From assembly GCF_048564905.1 (NCBI RefSeq), contig NC_133021.1, positions 26,671,097 through 26,735,096 of the forward strand: a stretch of 64,000 nucleotides of DNA. Direction: 5' to 3'. Below, piece by piece: positions 24,115-35,599 of this stretch. The DNA is from Vicugna pacos (Eukaryota > Chordata > Mammalia > Artiodactyla > Camelidae). The notes below the pieces were generated by a model that was given only the letters and a program-made list of their open reading frames with translations, did not search any database and was not told the DNA's origin. How positions within the stretch are numbered: position 1 is the stretch's first letter; each line of letters begins with the position of its first letter. A program made the translations under genes and the position numbers.

Positions 24115-24640
24115 TTTTAATTAATTCCACAAATGTTTATTGAGCACTTCCTGTTGTGGGGCGCTCTTGGAGGCACTAGGTAGAGATAAACAAGTCTCTC
24201 CCCTCAAGGCTTTTCCATTCTCTCAAGGAGACCAACAGCGAACAACTAAATAACATGCAACACGTCAGGAAACCGTAAGGGCCATGAAGAAAAATAGGGG
24301 TTGAGGGCTAGAGAGAGAAGGGAGAAGGTTCTAGATATTCTAAATAAATGGGTTAGTCAGGGGAGGAGTCTGCGAGGAAGGGGCAGCTGAGCAGACTGGA
24401 CTACAGGGAGGGGCTGTGGAGGAGGACAGCCTGGAGGAGGTGAAAGGGCATCCCTTGGACAGGGCAACAGTGCTGTGACAAGACCCTGAGCCTGATGAGC
24501 CCAGGAGGGGGCATGGAGGGGCAGTGATGGGGGAGCCCGGGGAGGAGGGTTGGGCAGCAGCTAGGTTGCAAAGAGAAGGCATCAGAGGGTGGAGCTCAGA
24601 GATGACATGTAAGAGGCCAGTGCAGACCATGAATCTCCAG
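24115..24640 (-). mobile_element. L2 LINE 3' relic
   Basis: The plus strand starts with ACAAATGTTTATTGAGCACT, then 'ggcactaggtagagataaacaag' and a 'ccctcaaggcttttccattct' segment. After that comes a purine-rich part (GTCAGGGGAGGAGTCTGCGA, GGGCAGCTGAGCAGAC). This order matches an antisense L2a 3' UTR and the end of its ORF. Confidence 0.8.
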
Positions 24641-25149
24641 GACTAGTGTGCCACAGGCAATGTTTAGAGCATACTTGCGTGCCCAGATCAGGGGGACAAG
24701 TCAGACCCGCAGGCCCGCGGAGGTCAGGATGAGGCCCTCTGAGCCGGGCAGGCTGCCCGAAGGCAATCAGTGTATACTTTGTATCTGTCTCTTTCACAGC
24801 AAGACATTTTAAAGATCAACTATCTGGTACAAATTATTGGGAAGGCTACATGGCAAAGTGTCAAAACAATTTTTCTTTTTGGCTGCTAGTATTTTTAACG
24901 TCTCTAAATTTAGAGACCCCCAAATTTGGACGTAAGGACTTCAGGTCTGATTTTTCACCTTTAAATAAATCTTCCAGGTCTTTGGAAGAAATCAAAGACA
25001 CAGTTGCTCTTTTATTCACTTCCTTTATGGCTTGAATCACACAGTGGGGTCAATAATCTCATTCTTTTTCAAGGCCACCGAAAGGTGGTTAATTTCAGAC
25101 ACAGAAAATGTGGTATCAAGCGGGCTGAGCGCATGTCTGAGAGGCAGTG
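24641..25149. other. Unique stretch
   Basis: No exon or confident repeat is seen. Confidence 0.5.
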
Positions 25150-25450
25150 ACAGAACCCTTGGAGCTCACTCCCTTCCTGCGTTCTAGACTAGGCTGTAAT
25201 CCTGTTCAATACTGGTTCAGAACCTTGAACTTCTCCTTCATAGCTCTTAGCACAGCTTTGTTCATAGGTTTATGACGATTTGCTCAGTCATTTGTTGCAC
25301 AGAAGCCCCTTTGCACCTGGATCGTAAGCCCCGCGAGGGCAGCGGCTGGTTCTGCTTTGGTCACTGTTTTACCCCTGGCACATAGCCCAGTCGTGAGCCC
25401 GTGGGATGCACTCAGTAAATGGACAGGATTCTGTTACTGATGACTGGATG
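25150..25450 (+). mobile_element. L2 LINE 3' UTR relic
   Basis: A 'catagctcttagcacag' block is followed by GGATCGTAAGCCCCGCGAGG, CCTGGCACATAGCCCAG and CACTCAGTAAATGGACAGGA. This is the order of the L2 3' UTR on the plus strand. Confidence 0.8.
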
Positions 25451-25699
25451 CAGATGTGCGTCCTTGGGAAAAGGTGACGAGTATTGAAAAATCAAAGGGA
25501 GGAGCCACAAAGGCTCCTATGTTATCCTTCTGACCATGACAACACCATTGCTGCCACAGAAGCACCTCCTTCATCACTCCTGAGCCTGGAGAGGCTCAGC
25601 CTCCATGATTGCTTCTTTCCTGAGGTTTCACACTCTGACTTTCTCCTCACTCCATATGAATCAGTATTTCATGCTTATAATTCCCCCAACCTGAAAATA

Positions 25700-26255
25700 A
25701 TAATAATATCAAAGGAACAAGTAAATAAAAGTCCTTTCCTGGACCCCGCCTCTTTAGTAGCTTCCTGATCGTCAGGCATAGAAAGTTGAATCATCTTATT
25801 TCACTGACTTATTTTAGCCTGAATTTGCAGAGCTCCACCGCAGCCCCATTAAACTGCGCTCGATTTTCCACCCATTCCTGTGGTTTACATGATTCTCCTT
25901 TGTTTTATATTCTGTTTTTCTCTGCTTGGAATGCTTTTTCCTTTTCTTTGCTGATAACCCCCCAGGGCACAGGCAATGCCGTCTTCTCTTGAAGTCATCC
26001 CTCTTCACCTCTTTAGCAGACGTTGCTCTTACATTTCTTGTTACACACTCCTTCCTTTACGGCCCTCATCACAGCTGTATTTCACACCAGTGGGATGTGC
26101 TGGTCTTCTCTGGACAGTGGGCGGCGTATCTGGAATAGGAGCTATGACTCCGGTTTTCATCTCTTCTTCCCAAGTGTCTCCTCCAACAATTCCAGGAATT
26201 AGCAGAGTGCCGGACACACAGTATGAGCACCATCAACTGAACTATCAGATATATT
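25700..26255 (+). mobile_element. L2 LINE 3' relic, second copy
   Basis: Visible L2 blocks are TCTCTGCTTGGAATGCTTTT, GAAGTCATCCCTCTTCACCT and, near the end, GCAGAGTGCCGGACACACAG followed by TATGAGCACC. It is a separate copy from 25150-25450, in the same orientation. Confidence 0.75.
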
Positions 26256-27099
26256 AGAGTGTAAATGAAATGATTTTTTTTAGTGTCAGGAGAGCTCACA
26301 AAAGGAACAAAGCTCTTAAAGAATCTATTTGAAAAATAGAGGGTACAGAGTAAAAGGAGGAAAGACGGTGTTAGTAAATTACCCTGGTCTTCTTCAAAAT
26401 AAATTTTCCAAAAATGTTTAACTCTTTCACCCTTTTGTATCACAGTGAATCAACTCAGCTCCCAAAGGAGTAAGACGGTGTCTGGCAGTGCTAGGGAAGG
26501 TTTCTAAAGTTATCCTTAGCTTTGTAAGTGAGGAGTAAGAATTTTGAAATTATAAGAAAATGATTTTTATATAAATGAGGAAACCAGGGCTTAAATTCTT
26601 CATTTTGTTGTCATTCTTAGAATCTTCTTTTGGGAAAAACTCATGAACTCAAAGTTTGCCCTGGATTCCATAGGACGTAACTAAAGCTTTAAAGCTTCTT
26701 ACATAAGAATAGGAACTTTTAAGACAGGCTGTCAGATTTCTGTGTGTATGTGAGTATGCGTGTGTGTGTGAGTATGTGTGTGTGTTCACTTCCCAGATGC
26801 ATGAATATGATCAAATAAAATACAATCAAGTCAATTAAGTTTTGAGCCTCTGCTTTCTCCTGATGCCTCCTTGATAGAATTAAAAACCAGTGTATATTAA
26901 ATATTTGCACGGTGCCTTATACACAGTACATAATGGTAATGATTAGTTTTTTTGTTACTACAGGAAAGGACATTATCTTGCTTTCCTCAATTAATGCCAC
27001 ATCATGAGGGTTTTCACATATCATTAAATATACTTTTCAATCATCATCTTCCTGGGCTACAATATCCACTTTATTTGGGGCTTACAGTTTTTTGAATAG
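26256..27099. other. Unique stretch with TG-rich repeat
   Basis: No exon is seen. An imperfect TG/TATG repeat lies at about 26741-26785. Confidence 0.5.
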
Positions 27100-27480
27100 T
27101 TTTCCTTGTTCAAAATGTAATTTTCACCCCCAGCTGTTCTCTAATATAAATACCCCAGCAGAGAACATCTGTGAAGATAAAACTTTGTCTAAGTTTCTAT
27201 CTGTTTCTTCAGGGCAGATTCCTAGAAGAGGACATGCTGAATTTAAGTACGTAGATGTTGTTAGGAAATTGCTTCTTTATAATGTTAAGTTGCTTTCCAG
27301 AAAGTTCAACCTGATTATTTTCCCAATTAGGGTGTAAAATGGTATCACCTGTTCACTGCACCCTTGACAACATAAAGTGTCTGGTTTTAAACTACTTCCT
27401 AATGTAATAGTTAAAATGGTACCATATTGTCATTGGAATATGTCATATGTCATAGGAATATTTGATGGCTGGAGATTAAA
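27100..27480 (-). mobile_element. Old L1M/HAL1-type LINE fragment
   Basis: The plus strand contains GGGCAGATTCCTAGAAGAGG, GCTTTCCAGAAAGTTCAACC and CACTGCACCCTTGACAACAT. These are diverged forms of antisense L1 ORF2 blocks in the usual order. Confidence 0.65.
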
Positions 27481-27499
27481 ACATTTCAAGATCCTTGAA

Positions 27500-28080
27500 C
27501 TGCTTTGTTCCTGGGGCTCCCCAGATGCCCTCCACAGCCTTTCCCTTCAGTTGCACTGTTTCTTCTCAGTTTCCTTTGCTCTTTTTCTTCCTCGACATCT
27601 TCGTGTTGGACTGTCCCAAGAGCCATCCATTAGGCCACATTTTATCTTTACATTCACTTCCTGGATGATCTCATTGGTCCCATGGCTTGAAATACCATAT
27701 TTATGTCAAACCCTCTCAAATTTATATCTCCAGGCCAGACATGTCTCTTGAGCTTCAGAACCATAAATCCATTTTTCTGCTCAACATCTTCACTTAGATG
27801 TCTTAGAAAAATAACATAAAAAGACATTTCAAACACAAGGCGTTCTCGACTGAGCTTCTAATGTTTACTTACAAATGTTCATTTTTCAGTCTTGCCCATT
27901 TTCGATGATAGTGGTCCCACCGCTCCTTTCTCAGGCTCTGGCCTTGCACTTCCTGTGAATGCACCTTTCTCTCACACCCCATATCCGACCCATTAGCAAG
28001 TCCTACTGGCTCTCCCTTCAAATATAGCCAGGATCTGACCAGTTCTCAACATGTTCATCACTTCACTGTCATATAATTTT
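27500..28080 (+). mobile_element. L2 LINE ORF2 3' portion
   Basis: The blocks TGGATGATCTCATTGGTCCC, ATGGCTTGAAATACCATATT, AAATTTATATCTCCAGGCCA, CACACCCCATATCCGACCCA and AGCAAGTCCTACTGGCTCTC match the L2 ORF2 C-terminal region in order. The frame is broken by decay. It is ancient (pre-placental family). Confidence 0.85.
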
Positions 28081-28373
28081 CTTTTTCTTTTTAATGCGGT
28101 CATGATCCAGGTTTGAGGGCTTGGCTGTTGGCTGGTCTGTTCCCTTCTCAAGCAGCTGATTAAGTCCGTACCCCAGCCACTTCCCTTACTGGGCTTTTAC
28201 ACTGGGACCACTACCCACCACCCCAGGGCCAGGTACCCAACAGCTAGCTATGACCTGGAGTCCCCAGATTCTTCAAATTAGGTGTGCACCTGCTCTTTGC
28301 CTCTTACTTGCTGGGTGACGGTGGACCAGTTGCTCAACTACTAATTTCCTCTACTTCCTCTTCTGTGACATGG
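28081..28373. other. Unassigned stretch between L2 and an LTR
   Basis: No gene or confident repeat is seen. Confidence 0.45.
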
Positions 28374-28739
28374 TGTCTTAGTCTGTTCAGGCTGCTATGG
28401 CAAAATGCCATAGACTGGGTGGCTTTACAACAACGGAAATTTATTTCTTACACTATTGGAGGCTGGGAAGTTCAAGATTAAGTCTCTAGCAAATTTGAAG
28501 TCTGGGGAAAACCCCTTCCTAGTTCATAGACAGAAATTATCTCACTGTGTCCTCACCTGGGGGAAGAGGTGGGGAAGCTCTCTGGGGTCTCTGTTATAAG
28601 GACACTAATCCCACTCATGAGGGCCCCACCCTCTAACCTGATCCCTTCCAAAAGGCCTCACCTCCTAACACCATCATAGGATGGATCAGGTGTCAACCTT
28701 TGCATTTTGGGAGGACACAGACATTCAGTTTATGGCACA
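28374..28739 (-). mobile_element. Solo LTR fossil, MLT1-like (ERVL-MaLR)
   Basis: A 366-bp sequence with TG...CA ends when read on the minus strand. Recognisable blocks are the start near 28739, the 'gggattagtgtccttataa' block and the terminal AGCAGCCTGAACAGACTAAG. No internal region is attached, so it is a solo LTR fossil. The MLT1/MaLR family is placental-wide, so the copy is probably about 100 million years old. Confidence 0.85.
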
Positions 28740-28741
28740 AG

Positions 28742-28860
28742 GAGACTGAAGTAAGAGCAGCTGCTAAGAGGGATAATAAAAGAATTCAATAATTTAATAT
28801 CTGTAAATTGCTTAGATCAGTGCCTGGCACAGGAAAAACAGAATGTAAGTATTTGTGAAA
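28742..28860 (+). mobile_element. MIR SINE relic
   Basis: A diverged 'taatatctgtaaattgc' segment is followed by TTAGATCAGTGCCTGGCACA, the MIR 3' half on the plus strand. Confidence 0.65.
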
Positions 28861-28869
28861 TAAATACAT

Positions 28870-28945
28870 CATTAAATTCTCAGCACGCAAAACAGTACTT
28901 GGCTCTTGGAAGATGATCGGCCAACATTCATTGAATGAATCTGCA
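28870..28945 (+). mobile_element. L2 LINE 3' terminus fragment
   Basis: CAGTACTTGGCTCTTGG and ACATTCATTGAATGAATC resemble the last part of L2. Confidence 0.55.
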
Positions 28946-29079
28946 AAATAAAATGCACAGCAAAGGAAAATCCAGTTCTTGAGGTGGAGGATCTGCTGAT
29001 GAATGTTTTGTTTGCTCTACCTGGGTGAGCCTGCTGTCACATTACAAACACATGTCTCTTTGGGTTGCTTCCTTAGCTG

Positions 29080-29940
29080 TGGTGGTCTTTGCACGCTTAT
29101 TTTTGCAAGAGGGGAACGTATGTCACAGAGAAGGGGAGGGGAGGACTGATAAAGGTCTCTTGACTCACAGTACTGTGGGACACAGTAAGAAATACATATT
29201 TGACTTCTTTCCCTGTTCTTGACACAGATCTCCCAAGTCCCTCGGAATTTCCTGAGTGATAAGAGAAATAGGAGCACCAGGCAGGCCCTAGAGAGATCCA
29301 GGATGGAGGCTGGTCACCAGGAAGACCAAGACATGATTAGAGGGATGGAAGATTCAGCCCCACCCCTCGGGTCTCCAATGGGAGGAGAGGGGCTGAAGAT
29401 TGAGTTAATACCCAATGGCCAACCACCTGATCATTCTTGCTTATGTAATGGAATCTTCATAAAAGCCCCTAAATGGTGGGGTTCGGGGAGCTTCTGGGTT
29501 GGTGAACACTTCAAGGTGCTGGGAGGGTGACACATCTTGAGAGGAGAGGGGACTTCTTCATGCCTTGCCCCATGCGTCTCTACCATTGGCTGATCCTGAG
29601 TTGCATCCTTTATAATAAATTGATAATAGTAACTAAATCATTTTCCCTGAGTTCTGTAAGCATCCTAGAAAATTACTGAGTCATAGGAATCCCTGATTTA
29701 TAGCTGGTTGATCAGAAGAGTGGGTGGTCTGGGACTTTTGACTGATGTCTGATGTGGGGGCTGGTCTTGTGGGACTGAGCCCTTAACCTACGGGGCCTGC
29801 AGGAAATCCAAGTAGTTAGTATCAGTATTGAACTGAATTGTAGGACACCCATTTGGGGTCCAGAGAATTGACGAACTCGTTGGTATGAGGAAAAATAAAA
29901 AGCCCCACACACGTGGTATGAGAAGTATTCTGTGGATAAA
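29080..29940 (+). mobile_element. Solo LTR fossil, ERVL-type
   Basis: Recognisable LTR blocks occur in order: an 'attgagttaatacccaatggcc' region, GGTTGGTGAACACTTCAAGG, TTGCATCCTTTATAATAAAT, GGACTGAGCCCTTAACCTAC and ATTGTAGGACACCCATTTGG. No internal region is recognised next to it, so it looks like a solo LTR. The exact subfamily is uncertain (MER21/MLT2-like was considered) and the left end is approximate. It is old, placental-wide. Confidence 0.65.
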
Positions 29941-30494
29941 CACAGCCCAGAGTCGTGACTTAGGCTAACAATATAAACTGTGTGTTTACTCAGACATAAA
30001 ATATTTTGCTTCTCATGAATTATATTGGAAACAACTTTGAGAAATGTTGGAAATATTTTCCTCATTTTGCCAACAGAGAAATGAGATACAGACATATAAA
30101 AATAGTTTTAAAAATAGCACTTAGATGACTGACTTGATTTTTCTGGAAAACCATAAATACCCAAATGAACAAAGATCAAAAAGAGCAAGCATCTCTTTGC
30201 TTCTATAAGCAAATGTTAATAACATATTGAGCACTATGGTTGCATTTAATTTTTATTTAATTCATTTATTTAAAATTTTTAATTGAATGTTTCATTTTTC
30301 AGCACTTAGGTTGAAAGCTCCACCCTTTCTACCCGGATAAACATCTCAGAATGGGGAGAGGGCCCCCCCATCTGCTCTTCTAGTTAATTGTCCCTCTCTG
30401 CCTTTTACCTTAAGTGTATCTTTTTAAGCACAAAGACAACACTTTTGTACCCAAATCAACACATCTTTCATGGGCAACATGCTAGCATAACTAA
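29941..30494. other. AT-rich unique stretch
   Basis: No exon or confident repeat is seen. Confidence 0.45.
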
Positions 30495-30625
30495 CTTTTA
30501 TCGGGCGTTATGAGTCTAACCCAAAGCTAAGTATTTTAGCTCACTGATTTGACACAATAATCCTAGGAAAGGGGTACTATTTTCAGGGTCATTTTACAGA
30601 TGAAATCTGGGCTTTGAGAGGTCAC
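30495..30625 (-). mobile_element. MIR SINE relic
   Basis: The plus strand contains AAAGCTAAGTATTTTAGCTC, GGTACTATTTTCAGGGTCAT and TTTACAGATGAAATCTGGGC, as in a reverse-complement MIR. Confidence 0.72.
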
Positions 30626-32247
30626 GTGGGCCATGTTAGAGTTTGTCTCCTTAACTGCTACACATGCAGGTATCTCATGGCCTGGTAGCTTATATCGGGG
30701 GAGAGAGAAAAATGAGGTCAGAAAACAGAGGTAAACCTGAGAGCAGATGCCCCTCTGTGAGCCCTCGATGACAGGGGGACCCTGGCCTGACATTTATCAA
30801 GGGGGGCAACAAGCCATCACGGCTGGACCTGCCTTCCTGGTCTAGCGGGAACCACATGTTTCCAACACCTCTGAGCCCCGACGGCCGGATCAGTTACCAG
30901 TTGTTGTTTTCTGTCAAGGAGCTCAAACTGACCTCAACAGTCTGTCTGAAGTCAGGGAACCGCCGCCCCAGAGCCTCAATAAAGCTTCATCGCAGGACAC
31001 AGAGTAAAACAAGAGAGAGCCCACGGGGCTCCCCTCCTCCCCACGCACACCGCCTCTGCCACCATTTTTTGTCTCCTGTGTAACCGCGGAGTCTCCTGTG
31101 ATGCCCATGCCTTCATCTGCACTTCTCTCTCAAACAACCCACTTCTTTCTTGTTTGCTCTACTACTGTTAACCCGCTGAGATCTGGCCTTGCTCAAATAA
31201 CATCTATTTCCTCAATAAAATGACATCTAATTAAATTCGGAATGATATCATTTTACAAAAGGGATGTTTCATTTCTTGCAAGTCACATATGTCTTTCTTG
31301 CTGTGTGTTTTTGCCTGTTCAGTCTCTCAGTTCAAGGCATACTGATGCAGATTTAAAACATTCTAGAAGGAAATAAGATGCAAGGTTCTATGGCATTTGG
31401 AATAATTTATGCACCCCATCCTCCAGGCGGGCTGCCAAGCTACAGCAGGAGAAATTTGCTTCACATCCTATCAAGGAACATGCCACAATGAACCCTTTTG
31501 GAAGGAAATCTAAATTGCAATTGTACAAAGAAATCTCGGGAGAAAAATAGCCCAGTGTTATTCTGCAACCCCCAAATGTTTGTAATGTTCACCAGAAAAA
31601 AATGTCAGGAGAATATCTGGGAGAAGTTCAAAGACTCTGAGCAAAGTTTGTTGCAGCCTTTAAGAGTAATGCACATTACAAAGGGGTCAATTAACATTTA
31701 TCAAGAGGCATTGGCATTTGTGAGGCGTATTTACTCTGGGAGGCCAAGTGCATTTCAGTGTGTCTTTAAAATGATAGCAACTTAAAGAACATAATAAGCC
31801 CATCACTAGGCAGAGGCTGGGGTTCCTACGTGGCCCGGAGCTGCAAACGCTAAGCTACTCTCATTGATTTTCCGCCTTTGACGCATTTTTGAAATTTCCA
31901 AAAGCTATAACTGCCCTCCGTGTAGCTTGGAGAAGCAGATGCAAATGACATTTCTTAACACGTCTGCTGCCTGGGTCAGGGAACTCGTCAGCTGAGGCAA
32001 TGGTTTCTGGTCACCTTTTCCCTCTCTCTGTCCTCCTCCCACTCTGCCTCCAGGCACAAGCAACCACCTCATACTTCAGCGACTGTGTTGTCCCAGGTGA
32101 AGCCGTGCTCACTATCCAAGAGCAAGCTCAAATATCACTTGCCCTCCAAAAGACCCCCGAGACAGGAAGGGGGCAGGGCACAGCCATTCAAGCAATAATA
32201 CAACAATTAACACTAAAATGGCAAAAGATTCAACCCCCAGTAGGCCC
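30626..32247. other. Unassigned stretch
   Basis: No exon is supported. The 93-codon frame at 32000-32281 runs into the LTR that follows. Whether any of 31990-32247 is internal sequence of that retroviral fossil could not be decided. Confidence 0.4.
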
Positions 32248-32723
32248 TGAGGCTCAAGATGGTGGGAGATTTGACTTCTAGTAGACTGTGAGCTTCATTA
32301 TACGCCCATTGTAATGTATTAACATGGTGAATAACACGTCCACAGGCGCCATGGCAGTCCCAAGGCTAGAGCCACAAAAGGTCAAAGAGTGGGAAATGGC
32401 CAGCTTCCTGGAAATCCCAGCCCCTTCCCCAGGCTACTTAGTCGAGTCCTTCCACTTATTAGCGTATGAAGCCACTGAGCCCATTAAAAACCAGCAACAC
32501 AGCCCCTCGAGGCCACTACCTCTCTCTCCGTCCCTCTTCAGAGACAGCCCGCACTCTGTCTATGGAGTGTGTACCTACTTTTACTCTGATCTGAGCACCC
32601 AACTCCCACACCTCGTAGCCTTTCTCTTGCCTTTTGATGAATCTCTAAATAAATCTACCTTTACTCGACTGTGGCTCACTCTTGAATTCCTTCCTGCATG
32701 AAGCCAAGGACCCACACTTGGCA
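32248..32723 (+). mobile_element. Solo LTR fossil, class I (ERV1) type
   Basis: About 476 bp starting TGAGGCTCAAGATGG and ending near CACTTGGCA. It has the block AATGTATTAACATGGTGAAT, a 'cacaggcgccatggcag' block, and a polyadenylation region with AATAAATCTACCTTTACTCG. This style is typical of gammaretrovirus-like ERV1 LTRs. The family name is not certain. The ends fit the TG...CA rule, but the boundaries are by eye. It appears to be solitary. Confidence 0.6.
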
Positions 32724-32879
32724 GGGCACGTCCCAGGGGCTCAGCTGAAGCCTGGGACAGGGCCCTCCTCACGCCCCACACCCGTTTTTCCTGCATCACC
32801 CAAACCCCTTGCACACAAAGCTGACTCTTCCCTCTGTAACTTCACAGGGATGTGTGGTTGGCTCTGCCCTGGGACTTCC

Positions 32880-33035
32880 GTCCTTCCTCTGCTGTATTGT
32901 TTAAATACCTGTCTTCCCTACTATCCTCGGGGCTAGCTGAAAACAAAGACTTTACTTTTTTTGTTTTTATAGCCCTGGGGCCAAGCACCCTGCACAGCAC
33001 AGGTTAGACTTTTCATAAATGTTAGTCAAACTTGA
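32880..33035 (+). mobile_element. L2 LINE 3' UTR relic
   Basis: 'ctactatcctcggggctagctg', CCAAGCACCCTGCACAGCAC and a 'cataaatgttagtcaa' terminus follow L2 3' UTR order. Confidence 0.65.
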
Positions 33036-35599
33036 GGGGGGAAAAAAAAGATCCTAACTGCACGTCAGAAGGCTCTGATTTTAAAAACAGTGACTTGGAA
33101 AAGGAGAAGGCCTGGATTCCTAGGAAGTGGGTCTACAGCTAAATGAAACATTTTATGATTGTCATCAGCATTGTTTTCTTTAATGATTCCATTGCATTAT
33201 TAAAGAAATATCACACATTAAGAGATCTTTTCAAAGCCCTTAAAATGGCAGTTCTGAATTTAATCTATGATCTCAAAGTTTCATCAACACAGTCCAAAAA
33301 AAAAAATCCACACAGAGGTTAAGATTTTAAAAAATCATTATTGAGTTGCACAGAGCCATCCAGCACCACTGACCAGAATTCCCGGCAGCTCCTGGCCCGG
33401 GGTTCGGGCCTGTGCAGACTTGGTATTGTTAAAAGGATAGTCCAGGAGTGGTGGATTAAGAAACTGGGAAAGAATGTTTGGAATGCTAAGCATCTCCCTT
33501 CAGAGGTTCTTCCTACAGTAGCTGAGAAAGAGGTACCATCATTTCCAGTTTGGAAAAAGGGGATGAAACAAAAGAGAAATTTCAGGACGTGTTGGAAAGT
33601 CAGAGAGCTCAGGAACCAAGACCAGCAACAGAAACAAGAGCTGAACTGAAGCATCTTGACTTGATTCCAGGTCTAGGGTGTAGACCGGCAGCGAAAACCC
33701 CACCTGCCTGATCCAGGAGAACTCAACACGTGGGCTCTGTGGGTTGTGGGCAGAGACCAAGCCTCCATCTGGGTGCTATGACATTCTAGGCCCTTCTTCT
33801 TCTACAGTTCACTCTAGCTGTTCTCAGCCTCACACTACGGCACATTTAGTAACAAAGATTTTCTATCCTGTCCTCAGCCTGCAGCTCTGGGCACTGCAAG
33901 CCGATTTTCTTCCACAATAAGTAAAATTTTTCGAAAGCTAATGGTGGAAAGGAAACAAAAATATGTTGAAAGACAAGGGTAAGCAAATTTAAGAAATTAA
34001 AACAAAATGATCATTTATTGTTTTTAATATGTAGTCAAATATGACAGCAGTATTACACAAATTGCTCCCTTTTCCCCCTTCTAAAAATCCCAAATGTGTT
34101 GACCCCAACCAACTGAAAGTGAAAAAAACACGATTTAATTCTGAAAATAGCAATTGACAGGGAGAATATACGTGGCATTTGGTCACTACCAGCTTCCAGA
34201 CCTGAAAAGATGAATTGTGTCGCAATGGCTGTTGATACACTGGCTTCTTACAAAATTATTACAGAGGGGGAAAAAAAAAAGATTTCCCACATACTATAAG
34301 CAGGACCAGAAGAAAAAGCAGAAAAACTTGGTTTAAGAAGCTGTGTGAGGAAAACTTTAAGGAATTATTGCAATCATAATGATCTCCAGGTAAAAGATGG
34401 CAAAATTAATGGGCTGTAAGGAAATACATTCAAACTTAGATAATTAGTCTTACAGTGAAAACGATCAAGAAGCTTGCAGAAGTACGTGGCATCTGAATGA
34501 CTGAGTTTAAACAGAGGAATCCAATAAAGGTCTTCTGCTATCAGACACATTAGTGCAAATTCAGATACAATCACTTTTACATTTGCAGGTTCAGGTATGT
34601 CAAGCATGTGAATGGAATTTTATCATGAAAGAGCGCCGTCTTCAGAGTCTTGGTGACATGGCAAAGGAAATCGGGACGGTGCCCGGAGGACTGGAATAAA
34701 TTCAAAATGCTCATGTTTCCAAGTATTAAATGAAGTGTTGGAAAACTTCAGCAAAATTAACCTTCACCTGACAGACATGTCCTTGATCGGAAGTCCAGGG
34801 CCGTGGAAAACAGAAACAAATTCGCCATGTGCTGGGCTCACCCGCACAGTCTGCCCTTTTGTGCGGGTTGACTGGGTGCAAAGGGTCAGCGATTCCACCC
34901 CCCCCCACCCCCCGGGCTCTCTTTCAGAGGCTCCACAGCGAGCTTTGTGATTCTGACAAAGGATACAAATATCCCCACTTCGGAAAGCGTTTACAAATAC
35001 TCTGTGCCTGGTGTAACTGGCATAAAACACAGACAGCTCCCTGGGTGCCCGACTTCTCCTCCCCCACCCTTCAGCATTTCAAATGACTACAAGCAGAGTT
35101 ACCAGAAACAGTAGTAAATTCCTGGCATCGGACGTTCCCATGATCCCAGCTGGCATGCGAGAAAAGGCTGTCTCTTTTTCCCCCAGGAAAGTAATGTACT
35201 TCGCAGGCACTGGCCAAATGCCTCAAGAGAGGCAAACGAGAGATTTGTTTTGACCCACCAATGAAACGGCTTTCCCCTTCTCAGCTAGGGCCCTGAGATT
35301 TAGTTATAATAAACACAAAATGCTTGTGTCTAAAGAAACCAAATTCATTTTCCTGAAATGATTTTAACATTTTTCAGCTAGGGAAGCTCTGATTTCACTT
35401 GATGGCATTCTCAGAGTAGACTGGCAGAGGACACTTAATCTGAGTTTTTATTTTCCTGCTAAAAAATATGACACTTGGTATACTTTTGTTCAAACCACCT
35501 TTAAAATGGTTGCTGATGTCTAGGTCCTAAGATGGCCAAACCGCCCAGGGATCCAGCTCAGGGTCTGCAGAATAAAGTACCCTTCGTTAGCCTTTCCTC
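33036..35599. other. Unique stretch, no gene seen
   Basis: About 2.5 kb without confident repeats. Open frames of up to 111 codons (for example 33319-33654 minus and 33341-33649 plus) overlap each other and show no domain. A C run with a short purine break lies near 34898-34914. Confidence 0.45.

Noticed and set aside
32000-32281. 93-codon frame beginning with a signal-peptide-like start
   Set aside because: It ends within the class I LTR fossil and has no domain. It is a chance frame.
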